DNA of 64,000 bases from NCBI RefSeq assembly GCF_003254645.1, contig NZ_PNFD01000003.1:310001-374000 (forward strand), read 5' to 3'. Position numbers and translations under genes: made by a program. Positions 43,781-52,348 of the stretch are shown in pieces. This DNA is from Microbacterium suaedae. GTDB taxonomy: Bacteria; Actinomycetota; Actinomycetes; Actinomycetales; Microbacteriaceae. The notes under the pieces are model-generated. The model was not told the DNA's origin, made no database searches, and saw only the letters and a list, made by a program, of their open reading frames with translations. Each line of letters opens with the position of its first letter. Positions within the stretch are counted from its first letter, which is position 1.

Positions 43781-44290
43781 TCAGCGGAAGGCTGCGGCGA
43801 CTCCACGACGGTGATACTCGAAGATGATGCTCGTGCGCGTCGAGGCCACGAACGGCTCCGTCGAGAGATTCTCGACGACGAACTGCCGCACCTCGCTCGA
43901 ATCGGCGACCGCGATGTGCACCATGAAGTCGTCCGGGCCGCCCAGGAAGAACAGCTGAAGGACCTGCGGCAGCTGCTTCACCTCGTCGATGAACGTCACG
44001 ATGCTGTCGTGGCGAGTGCCCCCGCGCAGCGTGACCCCGATCATCGCCTGCAGACCACGCCCGAGCCGCTGATGGTCGACGCTCGCGTGAAATCCGCGGA
44101 TCACGCCGCGCTCGACGAGGGAGCGCGTGCGCGCGTGCGCGGTCGACGGCGCGATGTCGAGCGCCGCCGCGAGATCGGCATTCGTGATCCGCCCCTCGCG
44201 GCTGAGGATCCGCACGATCCGACGGTCGAGTTCGTCCAACTCGACCGTCTGCAGATTCTTCGGCGGGAGATCGCCTTTCGCATCCGTCAT
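43781..44290 (-). CDS. Lrp/AsnC-family transcriptional regulator
   Basis: One hundred and sixty-nine residues. LDELDRRIVRILSREGRITNADLAAALDIAPSTAHARTRSLVERGVI is the N-terminal helix-turn-helix, followed by the RAM ligand-binding domain (DFMVHIAVADSSEVRQFV). It is divergent from alanine dehydrogenase, the arrangement of AldR-type activators of ald, which respond to alanine. TACGAT at 44298-44303 lies seven bases before the ATG, another leaderless geometry. Confidence 0.93.
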   Translation of the reverse strand: MTDAKGDLPPKNLQTVELDELDRRIVRILSREGRITNADLAAALDIAPSTAHARTRSLVERGVIRGFHASVDHQRLGRGLQAMIGVTLRGGTRHDSIVTFIDEVKQLPQVLQLFFLGGPDDFMVHIAVADSSEVRQFVVENLSTEPFVASTRTSIIFEYHRRGVAAAFR

Positions 44291-44297
44291 GCAGACG

Positions 44298-44335
44298 ATC
44301 GTACCGACAATGGCAATGAGATCGGAGATTCTCCG
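44298..44335 (-). promoter_or_regulatory. Lrp-gene promoter with inverted repeat
   Basis: TACGAT (44298-44303, minus strand) is the likely -10. CGGAGA and TCTCCG (44323-44335, central T) form a perfect inverted repeat at the position of the -35 region. An Lrp-type protein bound here could control both the regulator and ald. Confidence 0.35.
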
Positions 44336-44411
44336 GGCTTTCCCTATTTCACACGAACTTCTTGCGACGCTGGAGAGAGCACCGCACGATCGCCGACACA
44401 CGGAGTCCGAC

Positions 44412-45506
44412 ATGAGGATCGCCATCCCCACCGAGGTCAAGAACAACGAGAACCGGGTCGCCATCACGCCCGCCGGCGTCGATGCGCTCGTCCGCCGCGG
44501 ACACGAGGTGTTCGTCCAGGCTGGCGCGGGCGAAGGATCCCGCCTCTCCGACGAGCAGTTCGCCGCTGCAGGCGCCACGATCCTCCCCGACGCGGAGACG
44601 ACGTGGGCCGCCGCCGAGCTGCTGCTCAAGGTGAAGGAACCCGTTGCGAGCGAATACGGCTTTCTGCGCGAAGACCTCACGCTGTTCACCTACCTGCACC
44701 TCGCGGCGAACAAGCCGCTCACCGATGCCCTCGTCGCGGCCGGGACGACCGCCGTCGCCTACGAGACCGTGCAGCTCGCCGACCGGTCCCTTCCTCTGCT
44801 CACCCCGATGAGTGAGGTCGCCGGGCGCCTGTCCGTCACGGTCGGCGCGTACCATCTCATGCGCTCGCACGGCGGGCGCGGCGCCCTCCTCGGCGGCGTG
44901 CCGGGCGTGCCGCGCGCGAACGTCGTCGTGATCGGCGGCGGCGTCGCCGGTGAGAACGCCGCCGCCAACGCCCTCGGGCTCGGTGCACGCGTGACGGTGC
45001 TCGACGTAAACCTCCCGCGGCTCGGCGAGCTCGAGGCGCGCTACGGCAACGGCCTCGTCACGCGGCACTCGACGCGCTACGCGATCGCCGAGGCTCTCGC
45101 CGATGCCGATCTCGTCATCGGATCCGTGCTCATCCCCGGCGCCGCCGCGCCGAAGCTCGTGACCGACGAGATGGTGCGCGAGATGAAGCCCGGCTCGGTG
45201 CTCGTCGACATCGCGATCGACCAGGGCGGCTGCTTCGAGGGATCCCGCCCGACGACGCACGACGACCCGACGTTCCCCGTGCACGACACGCTGTTCTACT
45301 GCGTTGCGAACATGCCCGGCGCGGTCCCGGCCACGTCCACGCACGCCCTGACGAACGCGACGCTGCCGTACGTGCAGCGGATCGCCGACCTCGGCTGGGA
45401 CGCGGCCGCCGAGGATCCGGCCCTCGCGAAGGGGCTCAATGTCCGTGCGGGTGAGGTCACGAACGCGGGCGTGGCGCGCGCCTTCGGCTACGCCCTCGCC
45501 AGCTGA
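44412..45506 (+). CDS. ald: Alanine dehydrogenase
   Basis: A 364-residue enzyme that interconverts L-alanine and pyruvate plus ammonia using NAD. MRIAIPTEVKNNENRVAITP, YLHLAANKPLT and VVVIGGGVAGENAAANALGLGARVTVLD (Rossmann fold) identify the family, and Lys and His in the N-terminal domain are in place. CVANMPGAVPATSTHALTNATLPY is a strong C-terminal signature. CGGAG lies upstream of the ATG. Likely controlled by the divergent Lrp regulator. Confidence 0.96.
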   Translation: MRIAIPTEVKNNENRVAITPAGVDALVRRGHEVFVQAGAGEGSRLSDEQFAAAGATILPDAETTWAAAELLLKVKEPVASEYGFLREDLTLFTYLHLAANKPLTDALVAAGTTAVAYETVQLADRSLPLLTPMSEVAGRLSVTVGAYHLMRSHGGRGALLGGVPGVPRANVVVIGGGVAGENAAANALGLGARVTVLDVNLPRLGELEARYGNGLVTRHSTRYAIAEALADADLVIGSVLIPGAAAPKLVTDEMVREMKPGSVLVDIAIDQGGCFEGSRPTTHDDPTFPVHDTLFYCVANMPGAVPATSTHALTNATLPYVQRIADLGWDAAAEDPALAKGLNVRAGEVTNAGVARAFGYALAS

Positions 45507-45508
45507 GA

Positions 45509-46045
45509 TCAGCCCGTGAGCCGCCGGGCGCGCGGCGCGCGGGTGTCGCCCTCGAGCATCACGATCTCGCCGTTGTGGATCCGCGGGCAGGCCTCGCCCG
45601 TGAGCGCCTCGATGCTGAGCCGCAGCGTCGTGCCGTGCGCGACGACGACCGCGTTGCGACCGTCGTCGAGAAGCTCGCGCAGCGCGTGCACGCCGCGGGC
45701 GGCGACCTCGGCGACGGGCTCCGAGCCGGGGTAGGCCTGGTCGGGCCAGCGCTCCTGCACCTCCGCGACGGCGAGCCCCTCTGCCTCGCCGTAGTCGCGC
45801 TCGACGAGCCGCACGTCGGTTCCGCTCACCTCGATGCCGAGGTGAGCGGCGACGATCTCCGCGGACTCCTGCGCCCGGGTCAGGGGCGAGGAGACGATCC
45901 GATCCCACACCGCGAGGGCGAGCACGCGCCCCGCCGCCGCGGCCTGTTCGCGTCCGTGATCGTCGAGCGGCACGTCCGACGCCCCCTGCATGCGCCGACG
46001 GCGGTTCCAGTCGGTGCGTCCGTGCCGGACGAGGGCCAGGCTCAT
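45509..46045 (-). CDS. Histidine phosphatase family protein
   Basis: One hundred and seventy-eight residues. LALVRHGRTDWNRRRRMQG carries the catalytic RHG, and ERDYGEAEGL and VVVAHGTTLRLSI the acidic and second His residues of the phosphoglycerate-mutase-like superfamily. The ATG overlaps the stop of the ABC ATPase gene, making it the last member of a cluster that contains two further phosphatases. Substrate not evident; small phosphorylated metabolites are typical. Confidence 0.9.
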   Translation of the reverse strand: MSLALVRHGRTDWNRRRRMQGASDVPLDDHGREQAAAAGRVLALAVWDRIVSSPLTRAQESAEIVAAHLGIEVSGTDVRLVERDYGEAEGLAVAEVQERWPDQAYPGSEPVAEVAARGVHALRELLDDGRNAVVVAHGTTLRLSIEALTGEACPRIHNGEIVMLEGDTRAPRARRLTG

Positions 46046-47106
46046 GCCGTGACCGCCGTCCGTCGCGGCAGCTCCGACGGATAGATGAGCACGCGATCGA
46101 CCTCGACACGCACCCGGTCGCCGACACGAAACCGGGATCCGTTCGACCGCGCACGCAGCTCCACCCCGGCCCAGTCGATGACGAGGTCGCTTCCGTCCGG
46201 GGCGAACAGCGACGATCGGACGACGGCTCCCCCATCGGGATCCGCGGCGACCCGAACGGACGACGGCACAATGGCCGCCTGCGCCTCGACGAACGTGTCC
46301 GACGAACCGTCGCAGTCGACCTCCAGCGGGTGATCGATCGCTCGGAACCGACCACAGACCACCGCACCCTCGACGATCGTCGCGTCAGAGAGGAACGTCG
46401 CGACGAACGGCGTCCGCGGCGCGCGCAGGAGCACATCGGGCGCGTCGACCTGCTGCACGCGCCCGGAGTCGAGCACAGCCACCCGATCGGCGAGCGCGAG
46501 GGCCTCGGATCGATCGTGCGTGACGTGGATCACGGTGAGGCCGAGCTCACGCGTGAGTGTGTGCAGCTCGAGGCGCAGCCGATCGCGCAGCGGCTCGTCG
46601 AGCGCGGACAGCGCCTCGTCGAGGAGCAGGACCTGGGGGCGGGAAACGAGCGCGCGGGCAAGGGCGACGCGCTGTCTCTGACCACCCGAGAGCGTGGCCG
46701 GATCGCGCTTCTCGTACCCCGTCAGGCCAACGAGATCGAGCGCGTCGGCGACGCGACGGATCCGCTCACCGCGGGCGACACCGGCCCGTTTCAGCGGATA
46801 CTCGACGTTGCGCCCGACGTTCCAGTGCGGCCAGACGGCGTGCTGCTGGAACACCATGCCGAGCCCGCGCGCCTCGGGAGGCGCGAGGTCCGCGCCTCCC
46901 GCGACGACGCGATCCCCGATGAGCACGCGCCCCGACGAGGGGGCGAGGAATCCCGCGATGCTGCGGAGAAGCGTCGTCTTGCCGGATCCGGACGGGCCGA
47001 CGAGCGCGAGGAACTCGCCGTCGTCGACGTGAAGGTCGATGTCGGCGAGTCCCATCGCGCCGGTGCGGAAGCGCACCGAGACGGAATCGAGGGTGACGGA
47101 TGCCAT
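46042..47106 (-). CDS. ABC importer ATP-binding protein (Fbp/Pot family)
   Basis: Three hundred and fifty-four residues; AAAGGA lies upstream of the ATG at 47106. LVGPSGSGKTTLLRSI (Walker A), LSGGQRQRVALARAL (signature), VLLLDEALSALDEPLR (Walker B) and HVTHDRSEAL (switch His) are intact. The C-terminal 110 residues form a TOBE-like regulatory domain. It serves the fused permease and binding protein encoded upstream. Names given automatically would be ferric iron transport; see the cluster context. Confidence 0.92.
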   Translation of the reverse strand: MASVTLDSVSVRFRTGAMGLADIDLHVDDGEFLALVGPSGSGKTTLLRSIAGFLAPSSGRVLIGDRVVAGGADLAPPEARGLGMVFQQHAVWPHWNVGRNVEYPLKRAGVARGERIRRVADALDLVGLTGYEKRDPATLSGGQRQRVALARALVSRPQVLLLDEALSALDEPLRDRLRLELHTLTRELGLTVIHVTHDRSEALALADRVAVLDSGRVQQVDAPDVLLRAPRTPFVATFLSDATIVEGAVVCGRFRAIDHPLEVDCDGSSDTFVEAQAAIVPSSVRVAADPDGGAVVRSSLFAPDGSDLVIDWAGVELRARSNGSRFRVGDRVRVEVDRVLIYPSELPRRTAVTA

Positions 47107-47120
47107 GGAGGGGTGTCCTT

Positions 47121-48788
47121 TCAGTTCCGATGCCGGGTCGCGAGGCCGATGAATGCAATACCGAGGATCGCGACGATGAGCGACCACGCCGAGGCGGTGC
47201 TGAAGGCGCCCGCCTGCTGGAAGCTGAAGATCGCGACACCGAGCGTCTGGCTGCCGGGCGACAGCAGCAGGACCGACAGCGTGAGCTCGCGCACGGCCGT
47301 GACCGCGACGATGACGGCGCCCGAGACCGCCGCGGGCAGTGCCATGCGGCTCGAGATGTCCACGAGGGCCCGCAGCCGGCCCGCGCCGGAGATCCGCGCC
47401 GATTCCTCCGCGCTCGCGGGCGTGGCCTCGAGCGGCGCGACGACCGCCTGCACGACGAGCGCCGTGAACGATGTGACGTAGGCCGCGAGGATGAGCCACG
47501 GAGTGTTGAACAGTCCCAGCGCGGGCGCGAGGACGAGCCACGCGACAGCGATGACGATGCCCGGCACGGCCTGCGGCAGGGTCGCGGTCGCCGCGAGACC
47601 GCGAGCGGCGCGACCGCGCGCGCGGCTCGTGACGACGCCGATCCCGAGCCCGAGGACCCCGCAGATGACGGCCGCGAGCGTCGCGAGCATGACCGAGTTC
47701 GCGGCGCCCGTGAGTGCCGTCGACGATGTCACGGCCGCAGCGAGGTGGTCGAGCGTGAGGTTCTCCCACGTGAGAGGCACGCCGGGGGCCCGAAGGAGGG
47801 TCTGCGTGCCGAGCGCGAGAAGCGGCAGCACCGTGATCGCGAGCACGAGCCCCCACATGGCGACCCCGAGCGGCGCGCGGGCACGGCCGAGGGGCAGGCG
47901 CTCGACGACCGCGTTCGAGGTGTCGAGCTCTCGACCGCGTCCGCCGATGAGCGCGTTCGCGGCGAGGGCGACGAGCGCCACGAGCAGGACGACGACGCCG
48001 ATCGTGGCGACGATCGCGAGCGGCTCATCAACCGTCCCCGACTGCAGATAGCGGTACACGAGCGTCGCGAGGGTGACGTACCTCTCGGGCAGACCGATGA
48101 TCGAGGGGATCCCGAAGTCGGCGAGATTGCCGACCGCGACGAGGATGAAAGACGACAGCAGCGCGGGCCGCAGCAGCGGCACGGTGATGGTCGCGGCCGT
48201 GCGCACGGGCCCCGCGCCGCCGATACGCGCGGCATGTTCAAGGTCGGAGGGGATCCGCCGCAGGGCGGCCGAGACGATGAGCATCACGATCGGATAGCTG
48301 TGGATGGTGAGCAGCGCGATGACCCCGTCGGCGCCGTAGATGACCCAGAGAGGCGCCCCGAACGTCTCGCGCCACCAGACGTTGACGGGGCTGGATGGCC
48401 CCGCGATGCCGAGCCACGCGATCGCCCCCACGAAAGGCGGCATGAGCAGAGGGCTGAGGGCGAGCAGCCGCAGCCCTCGCCGTCCGGGGAGATCGGTGCG
48501 GTCGAGCAGCAGGGCGAACACCGTGCCGACCGCGACCGCGAGGAGCGCGGACGACGTGGCCGACACGAAACTGTTGAGCGCGGCTTCGAGGACGTCGCCC
48601 TGCAGGAGCACCGAGAAGTGGCGTCCGCCTCCGGCGAGGAACAGGATCGCCCCGATCGGCAGGAGGACGAAGATTCCGCACGCGATCCAGAGGCCCGCCG
48701 TCACGGCGTCGACCCCGTCGAGGCGACGCGCGTCGCCGCGCGACCGGCCGGAAGCCGGTCGCGCGGCGAGCGTCGGAGCAGAAGTCAT
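47121..48788 (-). CDS. ABC importer permease, two domains fused
   Basis: The 555 residues hold two permease halves of about six helices each. Each half carries a cytoplasmic EAA loop: EHAARIGGAGPVRTAATITVPLL in the first, EESARISGAGRLRALVDISSRMALP in the second. This is the FbpB/ThiP arrangement, in which one chain replaces a dimer. It lies between the binding-protein and ATPase genes and should span the membrane as the translocation channel. Confidence 0.93.
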   Translation of the reverse strand: MTSAPTLAARPASGRSRGDARRLDGVDAVTAGLWIACGIFVLLPIGAILFLAGGGRHFSVLLQGDVLEAALNSFVSATSSALLAVAVGTVFALLLDRTDLPGRRGLRLLALSPLLMPPFVGAIAWLGIAGPSSPVNVWWRETFGAPLWVIYGADGVIALLTIHSYPIVMLIVSAALRRIPSDLEHAARIGGAGPVRTAATITVPLLRPALLSSFILVAVGNLADFGIPSIIGLPERYVTLATLVYRYLQSGTVDEPLAIVATIGVVVLLVALVALAANALIGGRGRELDTSNAVVERLPLGRARAPLGVAMWGLVLAITVLPLLALGTQTLLRAPGVPLTWENLTLDHLAAAVTSSTALTGAANSVMLATLAAVICGVLGLGIGVVTSRARGRAARGLAATATLPQAVPGIVIAVAWLVLAPALGLFNTPWLILAAYVTSFTALVVQAVVAPLEATPASAEESARISGAGRLRALVDISSRMALPAAVSGAVIVAVTAVRELTLSVLLLSPGSQTLGVAIFSFQQAGAFSTASAWSLIVAILGIAFIGLATRHRN

Positions 48789-48805
48789 GAATCGGGCGCG
48801 GTCGC

Positions 48806-49831
48806 TCAGAGGAAGAGGTCGCGGAAGGTCTCGACCGCGGCGTCCTGCGTCGACTGGATCGTCTCGAGGTCGGGCGTGAGGATCGCGATCTCGTCCATCG
48901 ACGGGGCGCCCTCGGGGGTCCCGACGTCGGAGCGCACGGGCAGGTACGACTGCTCGACAGCCAAGGTCTGCCCCGCCTCGCTCACCAGGAAGTCGACGAA
49001 CGCCTGCGCGGCCTCGGGTGCCTCCGTGTCGGCGAAGATGCCGACGGGCTGCGACACATAGGGGACGCCCTCCGTGGGGTACGAGGTCGCGATCGGGGAT
49101 CCCTGCTCCGCCAGCTCGCGCACGAGATAGTCGACGACGACGCCGACGGGCTGCGCCCCCGTCGCGATCGCCTGCGACGTCGGGCCGTTGCTGTCGGCGA
49201 TGACGGGCCGGTTCTCTGCGAGGGCGGTCATCCACTCCTCGCCGAGCTCGGGCGTACTGTTCCACACCGCCGCGTTGTACGCCGCGGCGCCCGAGACGTC
49301 GGGGTTCGGCATGACGATCTGGTCGGCGTACTTCTCGTCCGTGAGCTCCTGCCACGAGGCGGGCGCCTCGTCGACCATGCTCGTGTTGTACGCGATGACG
49401 GTGGGGATGATTCGAGTCCCGACATAGAAGCCCTCGGGATCGACAACGTCAGGAGTGATCGCGTCGACATCGGCGGGCGTGTACTCGAGGAGCAGATCGT
49501 CGGCCGCATAGTCCTCGAAGGTCGCGGCGTCGGCGGCGAGGAAGACGTCGGCCTGGATGCCGCCGGATTCCCGCTCGGTCGCGACGCGGGTCGTGAGGTC
49601 TCCGGTGCCGGCGCGGAACACCTCGACCTCGATGCCGGGGTTCTCCTCCGAGAACGCGGCGACGAGCTCGTCGGCCTTCTCCTGCGGCTCCGAGGTGTAC
49701 AGCGTGATCGTCGTCACCTCCGCGGGTGCGTCGTCGGAGCTCGGGTCGGCGCTCGTCGAGGAGCATCCGGCGAGCGCGACAGCCGTGAGGCCGAGCGTGG
49801 CGAGGGGCAGGATCTTACGCAGCGTGGTCAT
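48806..49831 (-). CDS. Lipoprotein solute-binding protein, Fbp/AfuA-like
   Basis: Three hundred and forty-one residues. VALAGC is a lipobox with Cys23 as the lipid anchor. TITLYTSEPQEKADELVAAFSEENPGIEVEVFRAGTG and ADVFLAADAATFEDY place it in the FbpA/AfuA/PhnS group. The paired Tyr residues that hold iron in FbpA are not obvious: the matching stretch reads VVVDYLVREL. Relatives bind ferric iron, hexose phosphates, or aminoethylphosphonate. The start overlaps the phosphoesterase gene by 17 bases. Confidence 0.9.
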   Translation of the reverse strand: MTTLRKILPLATLGLTAVALAGCSSTSADPSSDDAPAEVTTITLYTSEPQEKADELVAAFSEENPGIEVEVFRAGTGDLTTRVATERESGGIQADVFLAADAATFEDYAADDLLLEYTPADVDAITPDVVDPEGFYVGTRIIPTVIAYNTSMVDEAPASWQELTDEKYADQIVMPNPDVSGAAAYNAAVWNSTPELGEEWMTALAENRPVIADSNGPTSQAIATGAQPVGVVVDYLVRELAEQGSPIATSYPTEGVPYVSQPVGIFADTEAPEAAQAFVDFLVSEAGQTLAVEQSYLPVRSDVGTPEGAPSMDEIAILTPDLETIQSTQDAAVETFRDLFL

Positions 49832-50636
49832 GATTTCCCATCTGATTCTTCGGGTCGATCGGTGAGGTGAATAGGGGCGCGGGAGACTCGAGGCTCACGC
49901 TCGTCGCCGAGACGCCGTCGGGCACGAGGTGCACGAGCGAGAACATCGCGGAGTCGTGACCGCTGACTCGGTCGGGCCCCGCATCCATCACCTGGTGGTA
50001 GGCGAGGGACGGGGCGACCGAGACCGGGATGCCGCCCAGCGTCGCCGCGATCGCGTGGTGGAAGTGTCCGGCGAGAATGGCGCGCACATCGCCGCCCGCG
50101 GCAGCTTCGAGGAGGGCGTCGGCGTCGCGGAGCCCCGCGCGAGCGAGCGTGGGCATGGGGGATCCGAGCGGCGGATGGTGCAGGGCGATGACGGTTCCGG
50201 ATCCGTACGGGGTACGCAACGCGTCGCGGACCCACGCGATCTGCGCGGATCCGAGCTCCCCCGTCGACGAGTCGAGGAGCAGGAACCGCAGATCGTCGAC
50301 GCGCACCTCACGGCAGTGGCCCCGCGCGTGTCCGCGCAGCTCGCGAGCCCGCTCCGGATCGTCGTGATTTCCGATCACGGTGAGCACCGGAACACCCGCG
50401 GCGTTCTCGAGTTCGTCGAGCGCTTCCTGCACGGCGCCGTATGCGCCCCCGTGCCCGCGCTGCACGAGGTCGCCCGTCACGACGACGGCCTCGGGCGTGA
50501 TGCCGGTCTGTCGCACGTAGTCGCCGACGGCGCGCAGGCGGCGTGCACCGTCGACCCGCTCGTAGAGCAGATCGCCGCCCGTCGCGTGCACGTCGCTGAT
50601 GTGGAGAACGGTCAGCCTCCCCGTCGCGTGACTCAC
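49815..50636 (-). CDS. Calcineurin-like metallophosphoesterase (CpdA type)
   Basis: Two hundred and seventy-three residues. HISDVH (Asp15, His17), VVTGDLVQRG (Asp56), IGNHDD (Asn89, His90), ALHHPP and AGHFHH are the complete metal-binding set. It resembles cyclic-nucleotide and glycerophosphodiester phosphodiesterases. No signal peptide, so it is cytoplasmic. GTG start overlaps the stop of the CX5R phosphatase gene, and its own end overlaps the binding protein gene, tying it into the transport cluster. Confidence 0.92.
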   Translation of the reverse strand: MSHATGRLTVLHISDVHATGGDLLYERVDGARRLRAVGDYVRQTGITPEAVVVTGDLVQRGHGGAYGAVQEALDELENAAGVPVLTVIGNHDDPERARELRGHARGHCREVRVDDLRFLLLDSSTGELGSAQIAWVRDALRTPYGSGTVIALHHPPLGSPMPTLARAGLRDADALLEAAAGGDVRAILAGHFHHAIAATLGGIPVSVAPSLAYHQVMDAGPDRVSGHDSAMFSLVHLVPDGVSATSVSLESPAPLFTSPIDPKNQMGNHDHAA

Positions 50637-51304
50637 GCCGCCTCCTCCCGCCGGCGGCGCAGAGCCGCGATCCGGTCGCCGCCGAGGCCGTGCCCGCGCA
50701 GATAGGCTTCGGTGCCGCCGAGCTCGTCGACGAGGGCGAGCGCCGAGGCGATCGCCTCCGGCGGGCTGTCGAGGTGCAGCCGCAGGACGTCTGGGCGGGC
50801 GCTCGCGTCGGCGGCGTCCGCTAGGTCCCGCGCGACCGCCTCGCGCACGGGACGCACCTCGGGGCCGGAGCGCGCGTAGTCGTCGATGATGTCGGCGTCG
50901 GCGTCGCCCGCAACCCGCCGGGCGAGCGCAACGACGAGGCCCGTCCGGTCTTTCCCCGCCGTGCAGTGCACGAGCGCGGCGCCCTCGGCGTCGGCGATGT
51001 GGGCGACCGCCGAAGTCAGAGCCGGGCCGCGTTCGCGGAGAAGCGAAACGTAGATATCCTCGATCCGCCCGGTCTGCGGGGGCGCCTCACCGTAGACCGG
51101 CACGGGCAGTGCCGGTATCCCGTGGCGCACGCCATCGGCCTCATCCGGCTCGCGCAGATCGATGACGACCGAGACGCCGAGGGTGCGCAACGCGCGCTCT
51201 CCCGCCTTCGTGAGCCCGTCGGTCGCCCCGGAGCGGACGAGCCAGGGGGCCTGCGCGCCGATCGCTCGGACGTTGAACAGGCCGTCGACCGCGATGCTCC
51301 TCAT
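50633..51304 (-). CDS. CX5R (tyrosine/dual-specificity type) phosphatase
   Basis: Two hundred and twenty-three residues from the ATG at 51304, with GGAGG seven bases upstream. LVHCTAGKDRTGLVVAL contains the catalytic Cys114 and Arg120. DLREPDEAD is the upstream loop with the general acid. The two Lys/Asp residues in the P-loop (AGKD) are typical of the bacterial group active on phosphoinositides and other lipids or sugars rather than protein. It is the first gene of the ABC operon, below an inverted-repeat operator. Confidence 0.92.
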   Translation of the reverse strand: MRSIAVDGLFNVRAIGAQAPWLVRSGATDGLTKAGERALRTLGVSVVIDLREPDEADGVRHGIPALPVPVYGEAPPQTGRIEDIYVSLLRERGPALTSAVAHIADAEGAALVHCTAGKDRTGLVVALARRVAGDADADIIDDYARSGPEVRPVREAVARDLADAADASARPDVLRLHLDSPPEAIASALALVDELGGTEAYLRGHGLGGDRIAALRRRREEAA

Positions 51305-51334
51305 CACGTCACCTCCGCACCGTCTCGTTACGTA

Positions 51335-51355
51335 CGTTTCACAACCCGTGAAACG
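51335..51355. promoter_or_regulatory. Inverted repeat, candidate RpiR operator
   Basis: CGTTTCAC and GTGAAACG are perfect 8-bp arms around AACCC, 31 bp upstream of the phosphatase start and below the RpiR gene. It is the best candidate site for regulation of the downstream phosphatase-transporter genes. Confidence 0.55.
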
Positions 51356-51436
51356 CGGTTACGACCGGAGCATGACGCGACAAGGTAGAGCGGAGGTGGA
51401 GCGAGATCGACGCGCAGGTGAACGGCGTCGGACCGA

Positions 51437-52264
51437 TCAGTCCTCGGCGAGCGCGTCCGCGACGACGTGCCGCATCTCCGCCACCTCGGCGTCGCGCGAA
51501 TCCGGCGCGAGAGACGTGAGCAGCGCGTGCAGGACGACGGTGTGCCCGAGGCGGGCGAAGAACGGATCCACGTCGTGCGCCTCCCCCGCCGGACCGGTCG
51601 CGACGACGAGCTCGGCGATACGGCCGAGGGGCGAGCGCGCGTAGCTTGTGACGGCGGCGACGATCGCGCCGCGGTCCGCCGCCGCCGCGCATGCCCGGAG
51701 GGTCTGTACGTTCGCCCCGGAGTAGCTGAGGGCGAGACAGAGGTCGCCCGCGGCGAGAGTGCGCGCGGCGAACTGCTGGGCGAGGGGATCGATGGGCGCC
51801 TCGGGCGCGCGCCCCAACGTGCTGAGTCGCATCGCGAAATCCTGCAGCGGCGGCCCCGAGAACCCGTTGCCGACGAGCACGATGCGACGGGCGCCGCGCA
51901 TCGCGTCGGCGACGGCGTCGATGCGGCCGGGATCGACGCTGTCCTGCGCAAGACGGACGGCGTCCACGGAGTCGTCGAAGGTGTTCGTCACGATGTCGTC
52001 GGAATCGCGCGCGAGAATCGGCGTCGACCGCGCGAGTTCGAGCCGCAGGTGCTGGAAGCCGCGGAATCCGAGGCTCTGACAGGCCCGGATCACCGTCGCG
52101 GTCGACGTGTCCGCGGCCGCGGCGAGCTCGGCGGTCGACCAGCCCATGACTTCCTCGGACCGCGCCAGCACGACGTCCGCGACGCGGCGCTCGCTCGGGC
52201 CGAGCGACGAGACGCACGATCGGACGCGCGTGAGAACGCTGAGCTCAGGCCGCGCGATCGCCAT
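51437..52264 (-). CDS. RpiR/MurR-family regulator with SIS domain
   Basis: Two hundred and seventy-five residues. LGPSERRVADVVLARSEEVMGWSTAELAAAADTSTATVIRACQSLGFRGF is the N-terminal HTH_6 domain. The SIS phosphosugar-binding fold follows (RRIVLVGNGFSGPPLQDFA, LCLALSYSGANVQTL). RpiR proteins sense phosphorylated sugars and control sugar or organophosphate use. It is in line with the phosphatase-ABC operon that begins 132 bp downstream, so it is probably its regulator. A palindrome AATGTACATT at 52312-52321 overlaps its likely -10. Confidence 0.92.
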   Translation of the reverse strand: MAIARPELSVLTRVRSCVSSLGPSERRVADVVLARSEEVMGWSTAELAAAADTSTATVIRACQSLGFRGFQHLRLELARSTPILARDSDDIVTNTFDDSVDAVRLAQDSVDPGRIDAVADAMRGARRIVLVGNGFSGPPLQDFAMRLSTLGRAPEAPIDPLAQQFAARTLAAGDLCLALSYSGANVQTLRACAAAADRGAIVAAVTSYARSPLGRIAELVVATGPAGEAHDVDPFFARLGHTVVLHALLTSLAPDSRDAEVAEMRHVVADALAED

Positions 52265-52311
52265 CAGCCGACGACTCTTCCCGGACGCGGGATCTGTGTG
52301 CGCACGCCTTC

Positions 52312-52321
52312 AATGTACATT
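52312..52321. promoter_or_regulatory. Palindrome at the RpiR-gene promoter
   Basis: AATGTACATT is a perfect 10-bp palindrome 48 bp upstream of the RpiR ATG, and TACATT within it resembles a -10 box. It does not match the inverted repeat at 51335-51355, so the two may bind different proteins. Confidence 0.3.
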
Positions 52322-52348
52322 TCGCGGCGTGCGGTGCACGCGGCGGCC

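Noticed and set aside
45509..49831. Ferric iron importer
   Set aside because: This is the default name for the binding protein, permease and ATPase. No siderophore genes or DtxR-like operator are near, and three phosphatases and an RpiR regulator argue for a phosphorylated solute. I kept iron only as an alternative.
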